Of a stretch of DNA of 64,000 nucleotides, positions 9,649 to 18,150 are shown one piece after another. The notes under the pieces were generated by a model. That model was not told the origin of the DNA, ran no database searches, and saw nothing but the letters and a program-made list of their open reading frames with translations. The DNA comes from Hymenobacter cellulosivorans (lineage in GTDB: Bacteria; Bacteroidota; Bacteroidia; Cytophagales; Hymenobacteraceae), in the NCBI RefSeq assembly GCF_022919135.1, contig NZ_CP095049.1:1733501-1797500 (forward strand), given 5' to 3'. Position 1 is the first letter of the stretch. Each line of letters opens with the position of its first letter. The position numbers were made by a program, and so were the translations under genes.

Positions 9649-9714
9649 CGAGAGGGTCTACCTGCTATACTTTTCTTACAAACCGTAGAAAAGTATAGCA
9701 GGTAGACCCTCTCG
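9649..9714. repeat. perfect 28-bp inverted repeat (probable bidirectional terminator or mobile palindrome)
   Basis: Bases 9649-9676 (starting CGAGAGGGTCTACCTGC) are the exact reverse complement of 9687-9714, separated by a 10-nt loop. It lies between convergent genes (stop at 9578, stop at 9747). T-rich tracts flank the stem on each strand (TCTTTC on plus, CTTTAGCTTTTT on minus), so it may terminate both transcripts. The arms are about twice as long as other terminators in the window. Confidence 0.9.
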
Positions 9715-9746
9715 TCTTTCAAAGGCTGGCTGCTCTGACGGGCCGG

Positions 9747-10901
9747 TTAGGCTGGTTGGGCCACGGCCATTTCCCGGCCGCGCTGCTTCTTGGGTTTCTT
9801 GCGCCGGCCCCACCACACCATAAAGCCCGTCACGGGCAGGCTGGCCGAAATCAGGCTGCCCAGGAAAGCTAGGGTTTTGCCGCCCAGGCCCAGCACCTGG
9901 CCCGTGTGTAGGTCGTAGTTCACGTCGGCCACCTTCTGCCCGTTGCTCTTGCTTGCGTGCGGAATGCTTTTGAGCAGCTGCCCCGACACCGGGTGGAAGT
10001 AGTATTCGTCGCGGTGGTAGTAGTACAAGGCCCGCTCGTAGGCAATGCTGTACACTGGCTGCTTGGGCGAAGCGGGCAAACCCAGGAAAATCATTTTCGC
10101 CGTGGGGGAGCTGCGGCGAATCTGCTGGTAGTAGACGTCGGCCACGGGCTGGGTAGTGGCCATAGCGACTTGCAGGGTATCTACGGTCGGTGGGGTTTTC
10201 TCCGTGGGGTAATCCTGGCCGGCGTTGCTTACGAAATATACTGACTTCATTACCCACTCAAAGCTCATCATCAGCCCGGTCAAAGCCAGAATTAGGGCAA
10301 TGCTGGCGGCGTAAAAGCCCAGTACGTTGTGCAAATCGTAATTCACCCGCCGCCACCGGGCGCCCCACTTGATGGTAAAGCTGCGTTTCCGGTCGGTTTT
10401 GCGCTTGGGCCACCACAGAATAATGCCCGTAACGAGCATTACCACGAATACCAGTACCGATATGCCCACCACCCAATGGCCGATTTCGACGGGCAGCAGC
10501 AAATACATGTGCAGGTCCTGGATGATGCTGAAGAAGTCGCGGTGCAGGTCGAGGTGACCTAATTCCCGTCCGGTATAAGGATTCAGCGCGGTGGCAAAAT
10601 ACTCGCCCTGCTTGTCGGTGCTGTAGAGCACCGTCGACCGTTCCGGACCCATGTACATGAAGAAAGCCGGCTTTAGCTCCGGATGGCTTTTCTTAACTAT
10701 GGCCTGCAAACGCGAGGGTAGCAGAAATTCAGTCGGCTGGGCCGGCACCTCCACCTTGCGCCACGAGGCCTGAGTAGCATCCCGGATTTCGTCCTGAAAC
10801 GTGAAAATGGCCCCGGTCAAACTCACAATAAACACCACAAGCCCGGTGGAAAGCCCGAGCCAGAGGTGCAGTACGCCGACGACTTTTTTGAAGGTGGTCA
10901 T
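9747..10901 (-). CDS. PepSY-associated transmembrane protein (iron-regulated membrane protein type)
   Basis: A 384-residue inner-membrane protein of the PepSY-TM family. An N-terminal helix (MTTFKKVVGVLHLWLGLSTG with VVFIVSLTGAIFTF) is followed by a periplasmic PepSY-like region with PYTGRELG near 140, paired helices (VGISVLVFVVMLVTGIILWW; VLGFYAASIALILALTGLMM), a second periplasmic PepSY segment (PVSGQLLK) and a last helix ending in MVWWGRRKKPKKQ. Such proteins usually accompany TonB-dependent siderophore receptors and are thought to reduce or process imported ferric chelates at the inner membrane. The receptor gene lies directly upstream on the same strand, with a REP-like palindrome in the 156-bp gap. 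Confidence 0.9.
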   Translation of the reverse strand: MTTFKKVVGVLHLWLGLSTGLVVFIVSLTGAIFTFQDEIRDATQASWRKVEVPAQPTEFLLPSRLQAIVKKSHPELKPAFFMYMGPERSTVLYSTDKQGEYFATALNPYTGRELGHLDLHRDFFSIIQDLHMYLLLPVEIGHWVVGISVLVFVVMLVTGIILWWPKRKTDRKRSFTIKWGARWRRVNYDLHNVLGFYAASIALILALTGLMMSFEWVMKSVYFVSNAGQDYPTEKTPPTVDTLQVAMATTQPVADVYYQQIRRSSPTAKMIFLGLPASPKQPVYSIAYERALYYYHRDEYYFHPVSGQLLKSIPHASKSNGQKVADVNYDLHTGQVLGLGGKTLAFLGSLISASLPVTGFMVWWGRRKKPKKQRGREMAVAQPA

Positions 10902-10955
10902 AACGGAACTGGTAGTGAAGCGGAGAAAAGGACGGGAGGCTCAGTTAATAAAGAA

Positions 10956-11045
10956 CGTCATGCTGAGCTAGTCGAATCAACTCTACCGCCGGAGTAAATG
11001 ATTTTACTTTTCCGGGTGAGCTGCTTCGACTAGCTTAGCATGACG
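10956..11045. repeat. REP-like inverted repeat between receptor and PepSY genes
   Basis: The arms are 10956-10976 (CGTCATGCTGAGCTAGTCGAA) and 11025-11045; 20 of 21 positions pair by Watson-Crick rules and the last is G-T. A 48-nt spacer contains CTCTACCGCCGGAG. From memory, closely similar GTCATGCTGAGC...TCGAAGCA elements are scattered in many copies through Hymenobacter genomes. Being between two co-directional iron genes, it may lower expression of the downstream gene or set mRNA stability. Confidence 0.8.
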
Positions 11046-11057
11046 GGAGCTCTTAGC

Positions 11058-13523
11058 TTAGAACTTGTAGGCCACGCTACCTACAATGCTGCGCAGCTTC
11101 TGCGGGTTCACGGTAGTGTAGCCCACCCAGTATTTCTTGTCGGTGAGGTTGTCCACTTTGGCCGACAGCCGGAAGCGGGGCTGGTCGTAGAAAGCCGAGG
11201 CGTTCAGCACCGTGTAGGAGGGCAGGGTGAAAGTGCCGGCCGCCGTGTTCTGAACCTTGTTTTCGCTGGCGTAGTTGCCGCCGAAGCCAAAGCCTAGCCC
11301 TTGCAGCAGGCCCTCGGGCAACCGGTAGCTCAGCCACAGGTTGGCCCCGTACGGCGACGAAGCCGTGTTCGGACGCAGGCCATTCACGTTTTCGGCGGCC
11401 TTCTGTAGCTCCGAGTCGTTGTAGCTAAAGCCGGCCACTGCGTTGAAGCCCGCAAAGGGGTTGGCAATCAGATTTACTTCCACGCCGTTGCTGACCTGGT
11501 TACCGTCCTGAGTTTGGGCGCCGGGCAGGTCCACGGTAGGCGTGGGGCGGAGCAGGTCTTTCACCTGAATGTTGTAGTAGCTAACCGTCGCGCTGATCCG
11601 GCCGTCGGCGGCGTCCAGCTTCACGCCACCCTCTACCTGGTTGGCCCGCTCCGGCTTAGCCCGCTGCTGCTGGTTGTTGACGTCGATGTAGGCGCCGTTC
11701 TGGTTGTTGAAGCTGTTCTGGTAGTTGGCAAACAGCGACACCCGGTTCAGCACGGGCTGAAATACCACCCCAAACTTGGGCGACAGGTTGGTTTGGGTGT
11801 ACGGGTCTACGGGGCCGTAGAGAATGCCGCCCTTGTAGTCGTAGTGGTCGATGCGCAGGGCGGCCAGCACGCTGAGGCGCTCGGTCAGGCTCAGCACATC
11901 CGACAGGAAGGCGCTGTAGGTGTTCGACTTGGTGTTGTTGATATACGAGGCAGGGGCTTTACCCGCATAAAAGGCGTCTACGTTGGGGCCGTTAAAGGTC
12001 GAGTAGTCGTAGTTGGGCTGGTTGAGCGGGACCGTATCGATGGTGCCGCCGAAGAATTTGATGTTGTTGTCGAGCCGCAGGAAGTCCAAGCCTACTACCA
12101 CGCGGTTGCGCAGGTTGCCCAGCTTAAAGTCGCCATTGAACAGTTGCTGCACCTCGTACGTGTTCAGCGTGCTGTTGCGCGTCGACTGGTCGGCCCGAAT
12201 CAGGGAGTGCATGCCCGGAGCTATTGCCGGGTTACCCGCTACGGCCGCATCCGAAATCAGGTAGAAATAGGGGCCGAAACCGTCGGAGAAGCTCTGACCA
12301 GCGCTCAGGTTGGTCGATGAGGTGAAGCTGGATGAAATCCGGTAGTTAACCTGGCCGAATACGTTGGCGCTGCGCGAGGATTGCGTTAGGCCGTTGCCGC
12401 CGTAGTATTTGCGGTAGTCCAGGGGCAGGTCCTCGGCCCGCGACACGCCCAGCTCCTTCACCGGCGAGTAAAAGAAAAACATCTGCCGGCCTACGTTCTG
12501 GCCCTGCATAAGCTCGGCGTCCAGGTTAATGGTCAGCCGGTCGGTGGGGCGGTAGGTCAGGCTGGGTGCTACGGCTACGCTGCGGTTGAAGCCCCGGTCC
12601 TGGAAGCTGTCTTCGTACTGGTAGGCCGTGTTCAAACGGAAAGCCAGGGTTTTGGGCTGGTCGGCTGGCGTGTTGGGGTCCACCAGGTTCACGTCGGCGC
12701 TGATGCGGTGGAAGCCGTAGCTGCCGGCTGCCACGTTTACTTCGCCCCCGAATTTGTCGTAGGCCTTCTTCGTAACTCGGTTAATCAGGCCGCCATAGGA
12801 AGTAAGTGAGCTGCCAAACAGCGTGGCCGACGGGCCTTTGATAACTTCCAGCTTCTCCAGGTTCACCGCGTCAATGTCGCTGCTCACGCCGCCCACGATG
12901 CCGTTGCGCAGGCGGCTCTGCAGAATAAAGCCGCGGCTGCCGTAGAACCCGCCTCCGTCGCCGGCCCGGCCCGTGGCATCCCACATCCGCTGCAGGCCCG
13001 GGGCGTTGCGCACGGCGTCGTCTACCGTAAATACCAGCTGCTCAGTCAGCAGCTCCTTGCCCACGGTGGCGTACACCTGCGGGTCTTCCAGGTTGCTGAG
13101 CGGCATTTTGCTCACGTACTCCGATTCTTTGCGAGCAAACTTGTTGGTTTTATTGCCTTCTACCACCACTTCGCTGAGCTGCTCGGTGCTTTCGGTCAGC
13201 ACGAAATTCTGGGTGCTAGTTTCACCCGCGGCTACTTTCACCCGCCGCTCCTGGGGACCGAAGCCCACCAACCGAACGTGCAGCGAATAGGCGCCCGCCG
13301 CCAGATTAGAAAGCTGAAAATTGCCTTCCGCATCCGTGTTGGCGCCCAGCGCGGTGCCTTTGATGCCCACGCCGGCCCCCACTACTGGCTGCCCGGCGGC
13401 CGTGGTTACGCGGCCCTGAATAATAGAATTCTGACCCTGGGCCGTGAGAGCAAGCAAGGAAAGTATAAGAGTAACTAAAGTCAGAGCCAACTGGTGAGTT
13501 GGCGGCACAAGTCGTGGTTGCAT
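11058..13523 (-). CDS. TonB-dependent siderophore receptor
   Basis: An 821-residue outer-membrane receptor that imports ferric siderophores, powered by TonB. The ATG at 13523 (MQPRLVPPTHQ) precedes a signal peptide ending about ALTAQGQ; the longer frame from 13580 adds 19 unlikely residues. Next come a carboxypeptidase-regulatory-like domain (IIQGRVTTAAGQPVVGAGV), a plug domain (VDDAVRNAPG, GSRGF, LEKLEVIKGPSATLFG) and a 22-strand-type barrel ending in the aromatic VGSVAYKF. The plug wording (R-G-F, GPSA-LFGS) fits the ferrichrome/hydroxamate receptor class. The downstream PepSY gene supports iron uptake. The AT-rich upstream region could hold a Fur site, but I see no clear match. Confidence 0.93.
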   Translation of the reverse strand: MQPRLVPPTHQLALTLVTLILSLLALTAQGQNSIIQGRVTTAAGQPVVGAGVGIKGTALGANTDAEGNFQLSNLAAGAYSLHVRLVGFGPQERRVKVAAGETSTQNFVLTESTEQLSEVVVEGNKTNKFARKESEYVSKMPLSNLEDPQVYATVGKELLTEQLVFTVDDAVRNAPGLQRMWDATGRAGDGGGFYGSRGFILQSRLRNGIVGGVSSDIDAVNLEKLEVIKGPSATLFGSSLTSYGGLINRVTKKAYDKFGGEVNVAAGSYGFHRISADVNLVDPNTPADQPKTLAFRLNTAYQYEDSFQDRGFNRSVAVAPSLTYRPTDRLTINLDAELMQGQNVGRQMFFFYSPVKELGVSRAEDLPLDYRKYYGGNGLTQSSRSANVFGQVNYRISSSFTSSTNLSAGQSFSDGFGPYFYLISDAAVAGNPAIAPGMHSLIRADQSTRNSTLNTYEVQQLFNGDFKLGNLRNRVVVGLDFLRLDNNIKFFGGTIDTVPLNQPNYDYSTFNGPNVDAFYAGKAPASYINNTKSNTYSAFLSDVLSLTERLSVLAALRIDHYDYKGGILYGPVDPYTQTNLSPKFGVVFQPVLNRVSLFANYQNSFNNQNGAYIDVNNQQQRAKPERANQVEGGVKLDAADGRISATVSYYNIQVKDLLRPTPTVDLPGAQTQDGNQVSNGVEVNLIANPFAGFNAVAGFSYNDSELQKAAENVNGLRPNTASSPYGANLWLSYRLPEGLLQGLGFGFGGNYASENKVQNTAAGTFTLPSYTVLNASAFYDQPRFRLSAKVDNLTDKKYWVGYTTVNPQKLRSIVGSVAYKF

Positions 13524-13704
13524 GCAGGTAATAGTTGAGTAGAACGCTGCAAAATTCTGCACGGAACTCGGGTAATCCAAGTTTATTTAGATTAATTATA
13601 AATAATAATTAGAATGCGTCCAGATAGTTCTAAATCTGAGTTGATTAATATTCCGTAGGTTTCGTTCTATTTAACTTCTGCGGGGCAAGTTGCCTTAGTA
13701 TTCC

Positions 13705-14526
13705 ATGGAAATAACTGGTTCAGTCGTACGCTCCCGCTCCCGGTCGTCTGTTTCACCCTGGCGCTGGTTGGCGGCGTTGAGCATTGTTGGCAACATTGCT
13801 CTGAATTACTGGGCCAATACCCACCCGTTTAATGGGCAGACGATGGGAGCTGTGTCGGCGCAGTATCCCACCTTGCTCACGCCGGCCGGCTATGCGTTCA
13901 GTATCTGGGGCCTGATTTTTCTGGCGCTGGCCGGTTACGGAGTCTGGCAGCTGCTGCCCGCCCAGCGCAACATGTACGTAGCTGGTCACATTGCCCGGCC
14001 GCTTGCCGTAGCCAACGTGGCCACGGCCGCCTGGGTAGTGCTTTTTGCTTATGAGCTCATCGAAATCAGCACCCTGGTGATGCTGGTCATCCTTGGTAGT
14101 TTGATAACGGTCTATAGCCGGGCCCGGCGCCTGGTGCTGGAGCGGAAAGCTCCGCGCTGGTCCAGTATTCCCTTCTCCCTGTATCTGGGCTGGATATCGG
14201 TGGCCACGGTTATCAACGTCACCATCGGGCTGCAACAGCATTTGTGGCGCGCCGAAACCGGCATATCCGTGATGCTCACGCTGCTGCTGCTGGCGGCTGT
14301 TGTGGGGCTGGCCCTGGCTATCAGCAGCGCGGCCCGGGATATGGTTTTCCCGTTGGTAGTAGCCTGGGCGCTGGTTGGAATCTGGGTGGCCCGGCAGGGC
14401 CAGTATCCGGAGCTGCGCTGGGCTGCCCTGGGCGGCGCCGGTATTGCGGCGGTAGCGGGGGGAGCACTGAGCTTGCGCAAAGAGAGCCGCCGGGAGCGGA
14501 AAGCGCGCGAAGCGGACAACTACTAG
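13705..14526 (+). CDS. TspO/MBR-related tryptophan-rich membrane protein
   Basis: A 273-residue integral membrane protein with about seven to eight hydrophobic helices. The segment LTPAGYAFSIWGLIFLALAG and the preceding ALNYWANTHPFNG resemble the first helices of TspO/MBR-family and tryptophan-rich sensory proteins, but the protein is longer than bacterial TspO (about 160 residues), so it belongs to an extended relative. The C-terminus is basic (LRKESRRERKAREADNY), probably cytoplasmic. The ligand and role are unknown. It is divergent from the siderophore receptor across a 181-bp AT-rich region and lies upstream of tpiA with no obvious link. Confidence 0.75.
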   Translation: MEITGSVVRSRSRSSVSPWRWLAALSIVGNIALNYWANTHPFNGQTMGAVSAQYPTLLTPAGYAFSIWGLIFLALAGYGVWQLLPAQRNMYVAGHIARPLAVANVATAAWVVLFAYELIEISTLVMLVILGSLITVYSRARRLVLERKAPRWSSIPFSLYLGWISVATVINVTIGLQQHLWRAETGISVMLTLLLLAAVVGLALAISSAARDMVFPLVVAWALVGIWVARQGQYPELRWAALGGAGIAAVAGGALSLRKESRRERKAREADNY

Positions 14527-14645
14527 GTTGCAGCCAGGAGCAACATGGGCATTCAAGCTGCGCTCCTGCGGCTCCCCATTCGGTGCTCAGGCGAATTATC
14601 GTTTCTTTGCAGGCAAACGATTCATTCCTCTCCCAACTCTGATTT

Positions 14646-15410
14646 ATGCGCAAGAATATCGTCGCCGGTAACTGGAAAATGAACATGACTTACCAGGACG
14701 GCCTTGCCCTGGTTTCGGAAATCACCAACATGGTAGCCGACGAAACGCTGGGTGCCAACGTGGAAGTGGTCATTGCGCCGCCCGCGCCGTTTCTGCATTC
14801 CGTTGGTAAGCTGCTGGCCGAAGGCGGCAAGATTCACCTGGGAGCCCAGAACTGCCACCAGAAGGAAAGCGGCGCCTATACCGGCGAGATTTCGGCCAAG
14901 CAGCTGCAGTCGGTAGGAGTGGAGTACGTTATTCTGGGCCACTCTGAGCGGCGCCAGTACTTTGGCGAAGATGACGAGCTGCTCAGCCAAAAGCTCAAAG
15001 CCGTATTGGCCGCCGGACTGAAGCCTATCTTCTGCATCGGTGAGTCGCTGGAAACCCGCGAGGCCGACGAGACCTTTGCCTTTCTGACCACTCAGCTCAA
15101 AAACGGTCTGTTTCACCTCAGCAACGAGGAATTCGCCCAGGTCGTTATTGCCTATGAGCCTATTTGGGCCATTGGCACCGGCAAAACCGCCACCAGCCAG
15201 CAGGCCCAGGAAGTGCACGCCTTCATCCGGGAACAGATTGCCGGCGCCTACGACGCCGAAGCGGCTCTGAACACGACCATCCTGTACGGCGGCTCGGCTA
15301 ATGCTCAGAACGCCCGGGAGCTGTTCAGCCAGCCCGACGTGGACGGCGGCCTCATCGGCGGCGCCTCGCTCAAGTCGCGCGACTTCACCGAGATTATCAA
15401 GTCGTTCTAA
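14646..15410 (+). CDS. tpiA: triosephosphate isomerase
   Basis: Interconverts dihydroxyacetone phosphate and glyceraldehyde 3-phosphate in glycolysis. The 254-residue length is normal. Active-site residues are visible: Lys11 in GNWKMN, His99 in ILGHSERR and Glu171 in AYEPIWAIGTGKTA; the phosphate-binding loop is present near YGGSAN and IGGASL. The start MRKNIVAGNWK is the family N-terminus. Confidence 0.99.
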   Translation: MRKNIVAGNWKMNMTYQDGLALVSEITNMVADETLGANVEVVIAPPAPFLHSVGKLLAEGGKIHLGAQNCHQKESGAYTGEISAKQLQSVGVEYVILGHSERRQYFGEDDELLSQKLKAVLAAGLKPIFCIGESLETREADETFAFLTTQLKNGLFHLSNEEFAQVVIAYEPIWAIGTGKTATSQQAQEVHAFIREQIAGAYDAEAALNTTILYGGSANAQNARELFSQPDVDGGLIGGASLKSRDFTEIIKSF

Positions 15411-15531
15411 GGTTTTAGAGCTGGGAAGTCAGCGCTTCGAACTTAGGCTGCCCTTCAGGTGGTTGTAGCGGCACGCTTCTGGCTTACGTCTGCTTCTTTG
15501 TTCCAAGCTCTGTCTTCTCAGCTCTCACCTC

Positions 15532-15918
15532 ATGCTTGCTTCCCTACTGTTTTCCGGCTGGCTGGCCCTGAATCCGTTTCGACCAGCGCCACCCGTGCCT
15601 TTCGTGGCTGCGGCTGCTGTGCCGGTCGGCTCCATCGACCCCTGCCGGATTTACGGCTCGATCTACCTTGAAACCGACCCCTACCGCCGCAGCTACTGCT
15701 TTGCTACGGTGTATCTGGAGCCTGAGGAAGCCTTTGCCGATTTACTGGTGTACCAGGAAGACAACAAGCTATTTGCCGATAAAGCCGGCTTCTGGTACCA
15801 GACGCCCACCCGCGACTTCGCCGACTACGTGCTGTTCGTCACCGATAAGCGCGCCCTGGCCGACTTCTACATTCACTACACTAAGTCCCGCTCGTTTGCT
15901 GGCTGCCGCAAGGAGTAA
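15532..15918 (+). CDS. DUF6150-like small protein
   Basis: A 128-residue protein with a hydrophobic N-terminus (MLASLLFSGWLALNPF), possibly a signal peptide, then CRIYGSIYLE, FADLLVYQEDNKLFADK, FADYVLFVTDK and LADFYIHYTKS. These recurring 'ADF/ADY...Y.T' beta units, with conserved cysteines near CRIYG and at the C-terminal GC, are what I remember of DUF6150. Function unknown. It is followed by a bidirectional terminator. Confidence 0.7.
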   Translation: MLASLLFSGWLALNPFRPAPPVPFVAAAAVPVGSIDPCRIYGSIYLETDPYRRSYCFATVYLEPEEAFADLLVYQEDNKLFADKAGFWYQTPTRDFADYVLFVTDKRALADFYIHYTKSRSFAGCRKE

Positions 15919-15937
15919 CGGAAGTTGTTCTACACAG

Positions 15938-15973
15938 AAAAAGCCCGTTCCAAGTAGTTGGAACGGGCTTTTT
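15938..15973. terminator. bidirectional terminator
   Basis: AAAAAGCCCGTTCCAA pairs with TTGGAACGGGCTTTTT around a 4-nt loop. It lies between convergent genes and has T-runs on both strands. Confidence 0.92.
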
Positions 15974-15988
15974 CGTTGGGGTGCAGGC

Positions 15989-17034
15989 CTATAGTTTCAC
16001 TAGTTCCACCCGCCGGTTCTGGGCCTTGCCGGCTTCCGTGCTGTTATCGGCAATGGGCTTGTCGGGCCCGAAGCCAGCGGCGCGCAAACGGCTGGCAGCT
16101 ATCTGCTGGCTGGTCAGGTCGGCTACCACAGCTTGGGCCCGGGCTTCGGAGAGCTGCCGGTTGTGGGCCGCCGCGCCGGTATTGTCGGTGTGGCCTTCCA
16201 CTGAGAGCCGCAGCGAGGGGTTTTGCCGGAGCAGCTTCACCACCTCCGCTACCGTGGCCTCCGACTCCGGCTTGATACTGGCCTGATCGGTGTCGAAGTT
16301 GATGTAGATGGTGGCTTTACCCTCGGTATCTAGTTTTTTTTTAGCTCGACGGCGCCCACCACGCCGGCCTGCTGGGGCATAGCGGCTCTTTCCGTAACGT
16401 TGAGCTTGTACTGGTGGTCGCCAGAGGTCTGCACTTGTACCCACACTTCTTTGTCTTTCTGGCGAATCACGTAGGTATCCACCGGCTGGTAGTTGTGCAT
16501 GCCCCCGCTGTGCTTCTCGTACTCCGATTCGCCCATTTTCTTCAGGGTCTCATCCGGAATCTTTGCCGAGGACACCTTCACGCCCCCCAGCTCTTTTACC
16601 AGGTTCTCGTAGTTGCGCTGAATCATCAACTCGGAAGCCGGCTTCTCAGAGTCGATAGGCCGGTAGCTGCGGCGCACAATTTTACCTTCGATGGGAATGA
16701 TATTCTTGCCGTCGAAGACGTAGGTCCGGTCGAAGTCGAAGCCGGAACTGTCGCTGTCGTAGCGAGTTTCGTAGCCCTTCAGGCGGCTCAGGTAGGGCCA
16801 AGCGCCCAAGTTGGCACTCGAAACCGGGACGCTGTTGAGGTCGAACGTCGCCGTGGCTTCGGTGGTCGTTTCAGGAGCTGGGGCTGCTTCCGGGGTTCCC
16901 GTAGAGGCAGGGGCCGCCGGCGTCTCAGTGGTGGCAGTAGTTTCGGAAGCTTCGGCAGTCTTGGCTTTGCAGCCTACCAGGGCAATGCTGCCCGCAACGG
17001 TAAGGCAGGCAACGGAAAGGAGAGTTCGTTTCAT
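15989..17034 (-). pseudogene. OmpA-family lipoprotein, split by a frameshift at an A9 run
   Basis: Two overlapping frames make one protein. The N-terminal part (17034 to 16330) starts MKRTLLSVACLTVAGSIALVGC, a lipoprotein signal, followed by a Thr/Ala/Pro-rich linker and a folded region of about 150 residues. It ends in VELKKN and a stop. The C-terminal part (to 15989) is an OmpA peptidoglycan-binding domain: YINFDTDQASIKPES, VEGHTDNTGAAAHN, LSEARAQAV, NRRVELV. The junction is a run of nine A on the coding strand (T at 16334-16342). Ten A would give one continuous protein of about 348 residues reading VELKKKLDTEGK. It may be a sequencing error, a real mutation, phase variation or slippage-dependent expression; the sequence cannot decide. 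Confidence 0.85.
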
Positions 17035-17290
17035 GAAATAGGAAAGTGGATAGAAAAGGAACACGAAAGAAACGGGTGGTAAATAAACGAGTATTTATAT
17101 TACTAAATGGTTGCGCCTGGATTTTAGTGGCCTAGATGGCTCTGCCAGACGGAACCCGAAGGCTCCTGCTGACTGTTGCGGCGGACTGGCAATGTGGGGC
17201 TTGGTTGCGACGCACCCGTTTTTTCGTGCGAACTTGCCATCTTAATTACCAAAGCCTTTTGGGCTTTTCCCGCCTCAACAACTCAATAAG

Positions 17291-18121
17291 ATGGATTTTG
17301 TAGAAGTACGCGTACAAGCCCCCCGTGAACTTGCTGATATTCTGGTAGCTGAGCTAGCGGAAGTGGGCTATGATACCTTCGAGGACAACGACGAGGGCTT
17401 CTGCGCCTACATCGGCGAAGGCGACTTCAACGCCGACGCCGTAGCCGAGGTAATGTCCCGCTACGAGGGCCTGGGCGAGCTGGGCTATGAGCACCGCGTC
17501 ATCACCCGCCAGAATTGGAATGCCGAGTGGGAAAAGAACTTCCAGCCGCTCATCATTGCCGACCGAGTATCGGTGCGGGCCCCTTTCCACGAAAAGCCCG
17601 AGGGCCTGGAGTACGAAATCGTGATTATGCCGCGCATGTCTTTTGGCACCGGGCACCACGAAACCACCGCCCTGATGATTGAAAACCAGCTCGACATCGA
17701 CCATAATGGTAAGCGGGTACTAGACATGGGCTGCGGCACCGGCATCCTGGCCATCATGGCTGTGCATTTGGGCGCCGCCGAAGTGCTGGCCGTAGATGTG
17801 GAGCCCTGGACCGTGGAAAACGCCGCCGACAACGCCGCTGAAAATAACTGCACGAATATTGAGTGCCGCCTCGGCGGGGTGGAAGTGCTGGAGGGGGAAA
17901 AGCCTTTTGATATCATCCTGGCCAACATCAACCGCAACGTGCTGCTGGAGGATATGCACGCCTATGCAGCCTTGCTGCCGCAGGGACGTCCTATTTTATT
18001 CAGCGGCTTTTACCAAGAGGATTTATCTAAGATTGAAGCCGAGGCGACGAAACACGCATTGGTCTATCAGTCACACCGAACCAAGAATAACTGGGTTTCG
18101 GCGATTTTCACGAAATTGTAG
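17291..18121 (+). CDS. prmA: ribosomal protein L11 methyltransferase
   Basis: PrmA trimethylates ribosomal protein L11 using S-adenosylmethionine. The 276-residue protein has an N-terminal substrate-recognition domain (about 1-70) and a methyltransferase domain with RVLDMGCGTGILAIMA (about 142-157) as the SAM-binding loop; FGTGHHETT precedes it, and ILANINRNVL is the catalytic-site motif. The start MDFVEVRVQAPREL fits the family. The giant gene follows after only 29 bp and may be co-transcribed. Confidence 0.96.
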   Translation: MDFVEVRVQAPRELADILVAELAEVGYDTFEDNDEGFCAYIGEGDFNADAVAEVMSRYEGLGELGYEHRVITRQNWNAEWEKNFQPLIIADRVSVRAPFHEKPEGLEYEIVIMPRMSFGTGHHETTALMIENQLDIDHNGKRVLDMGCGTGILAIMAVHLGAAEVLAVDVEPWTVENAADNAAENNCTNIECRLGGVEVLEGEKPFDIILANINRNVLLEDMHAYAALLPQGRPILFSGFYQEDLSKIEAEATKHALVYQSHRTKNNWVSAIFTKL

Positions 18122-18150
18122 CCGTCGTATCAGGTCTTGACGGAAAAAGT

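Noticed and set aside
11514..12320. 268-residue plus-strand frame
   Set aside because: Antisense of the TonB receptor; the composition (Val/Gly/Arg/Gln rich) is typical of a shadow frame.
13560..13640. AT-rich dyad possibly resembling a Fur site
   Set aside because: The region upstream of the siderophore receptor is AT-rich, but I cannot align it to a Fur box well enough to call it.
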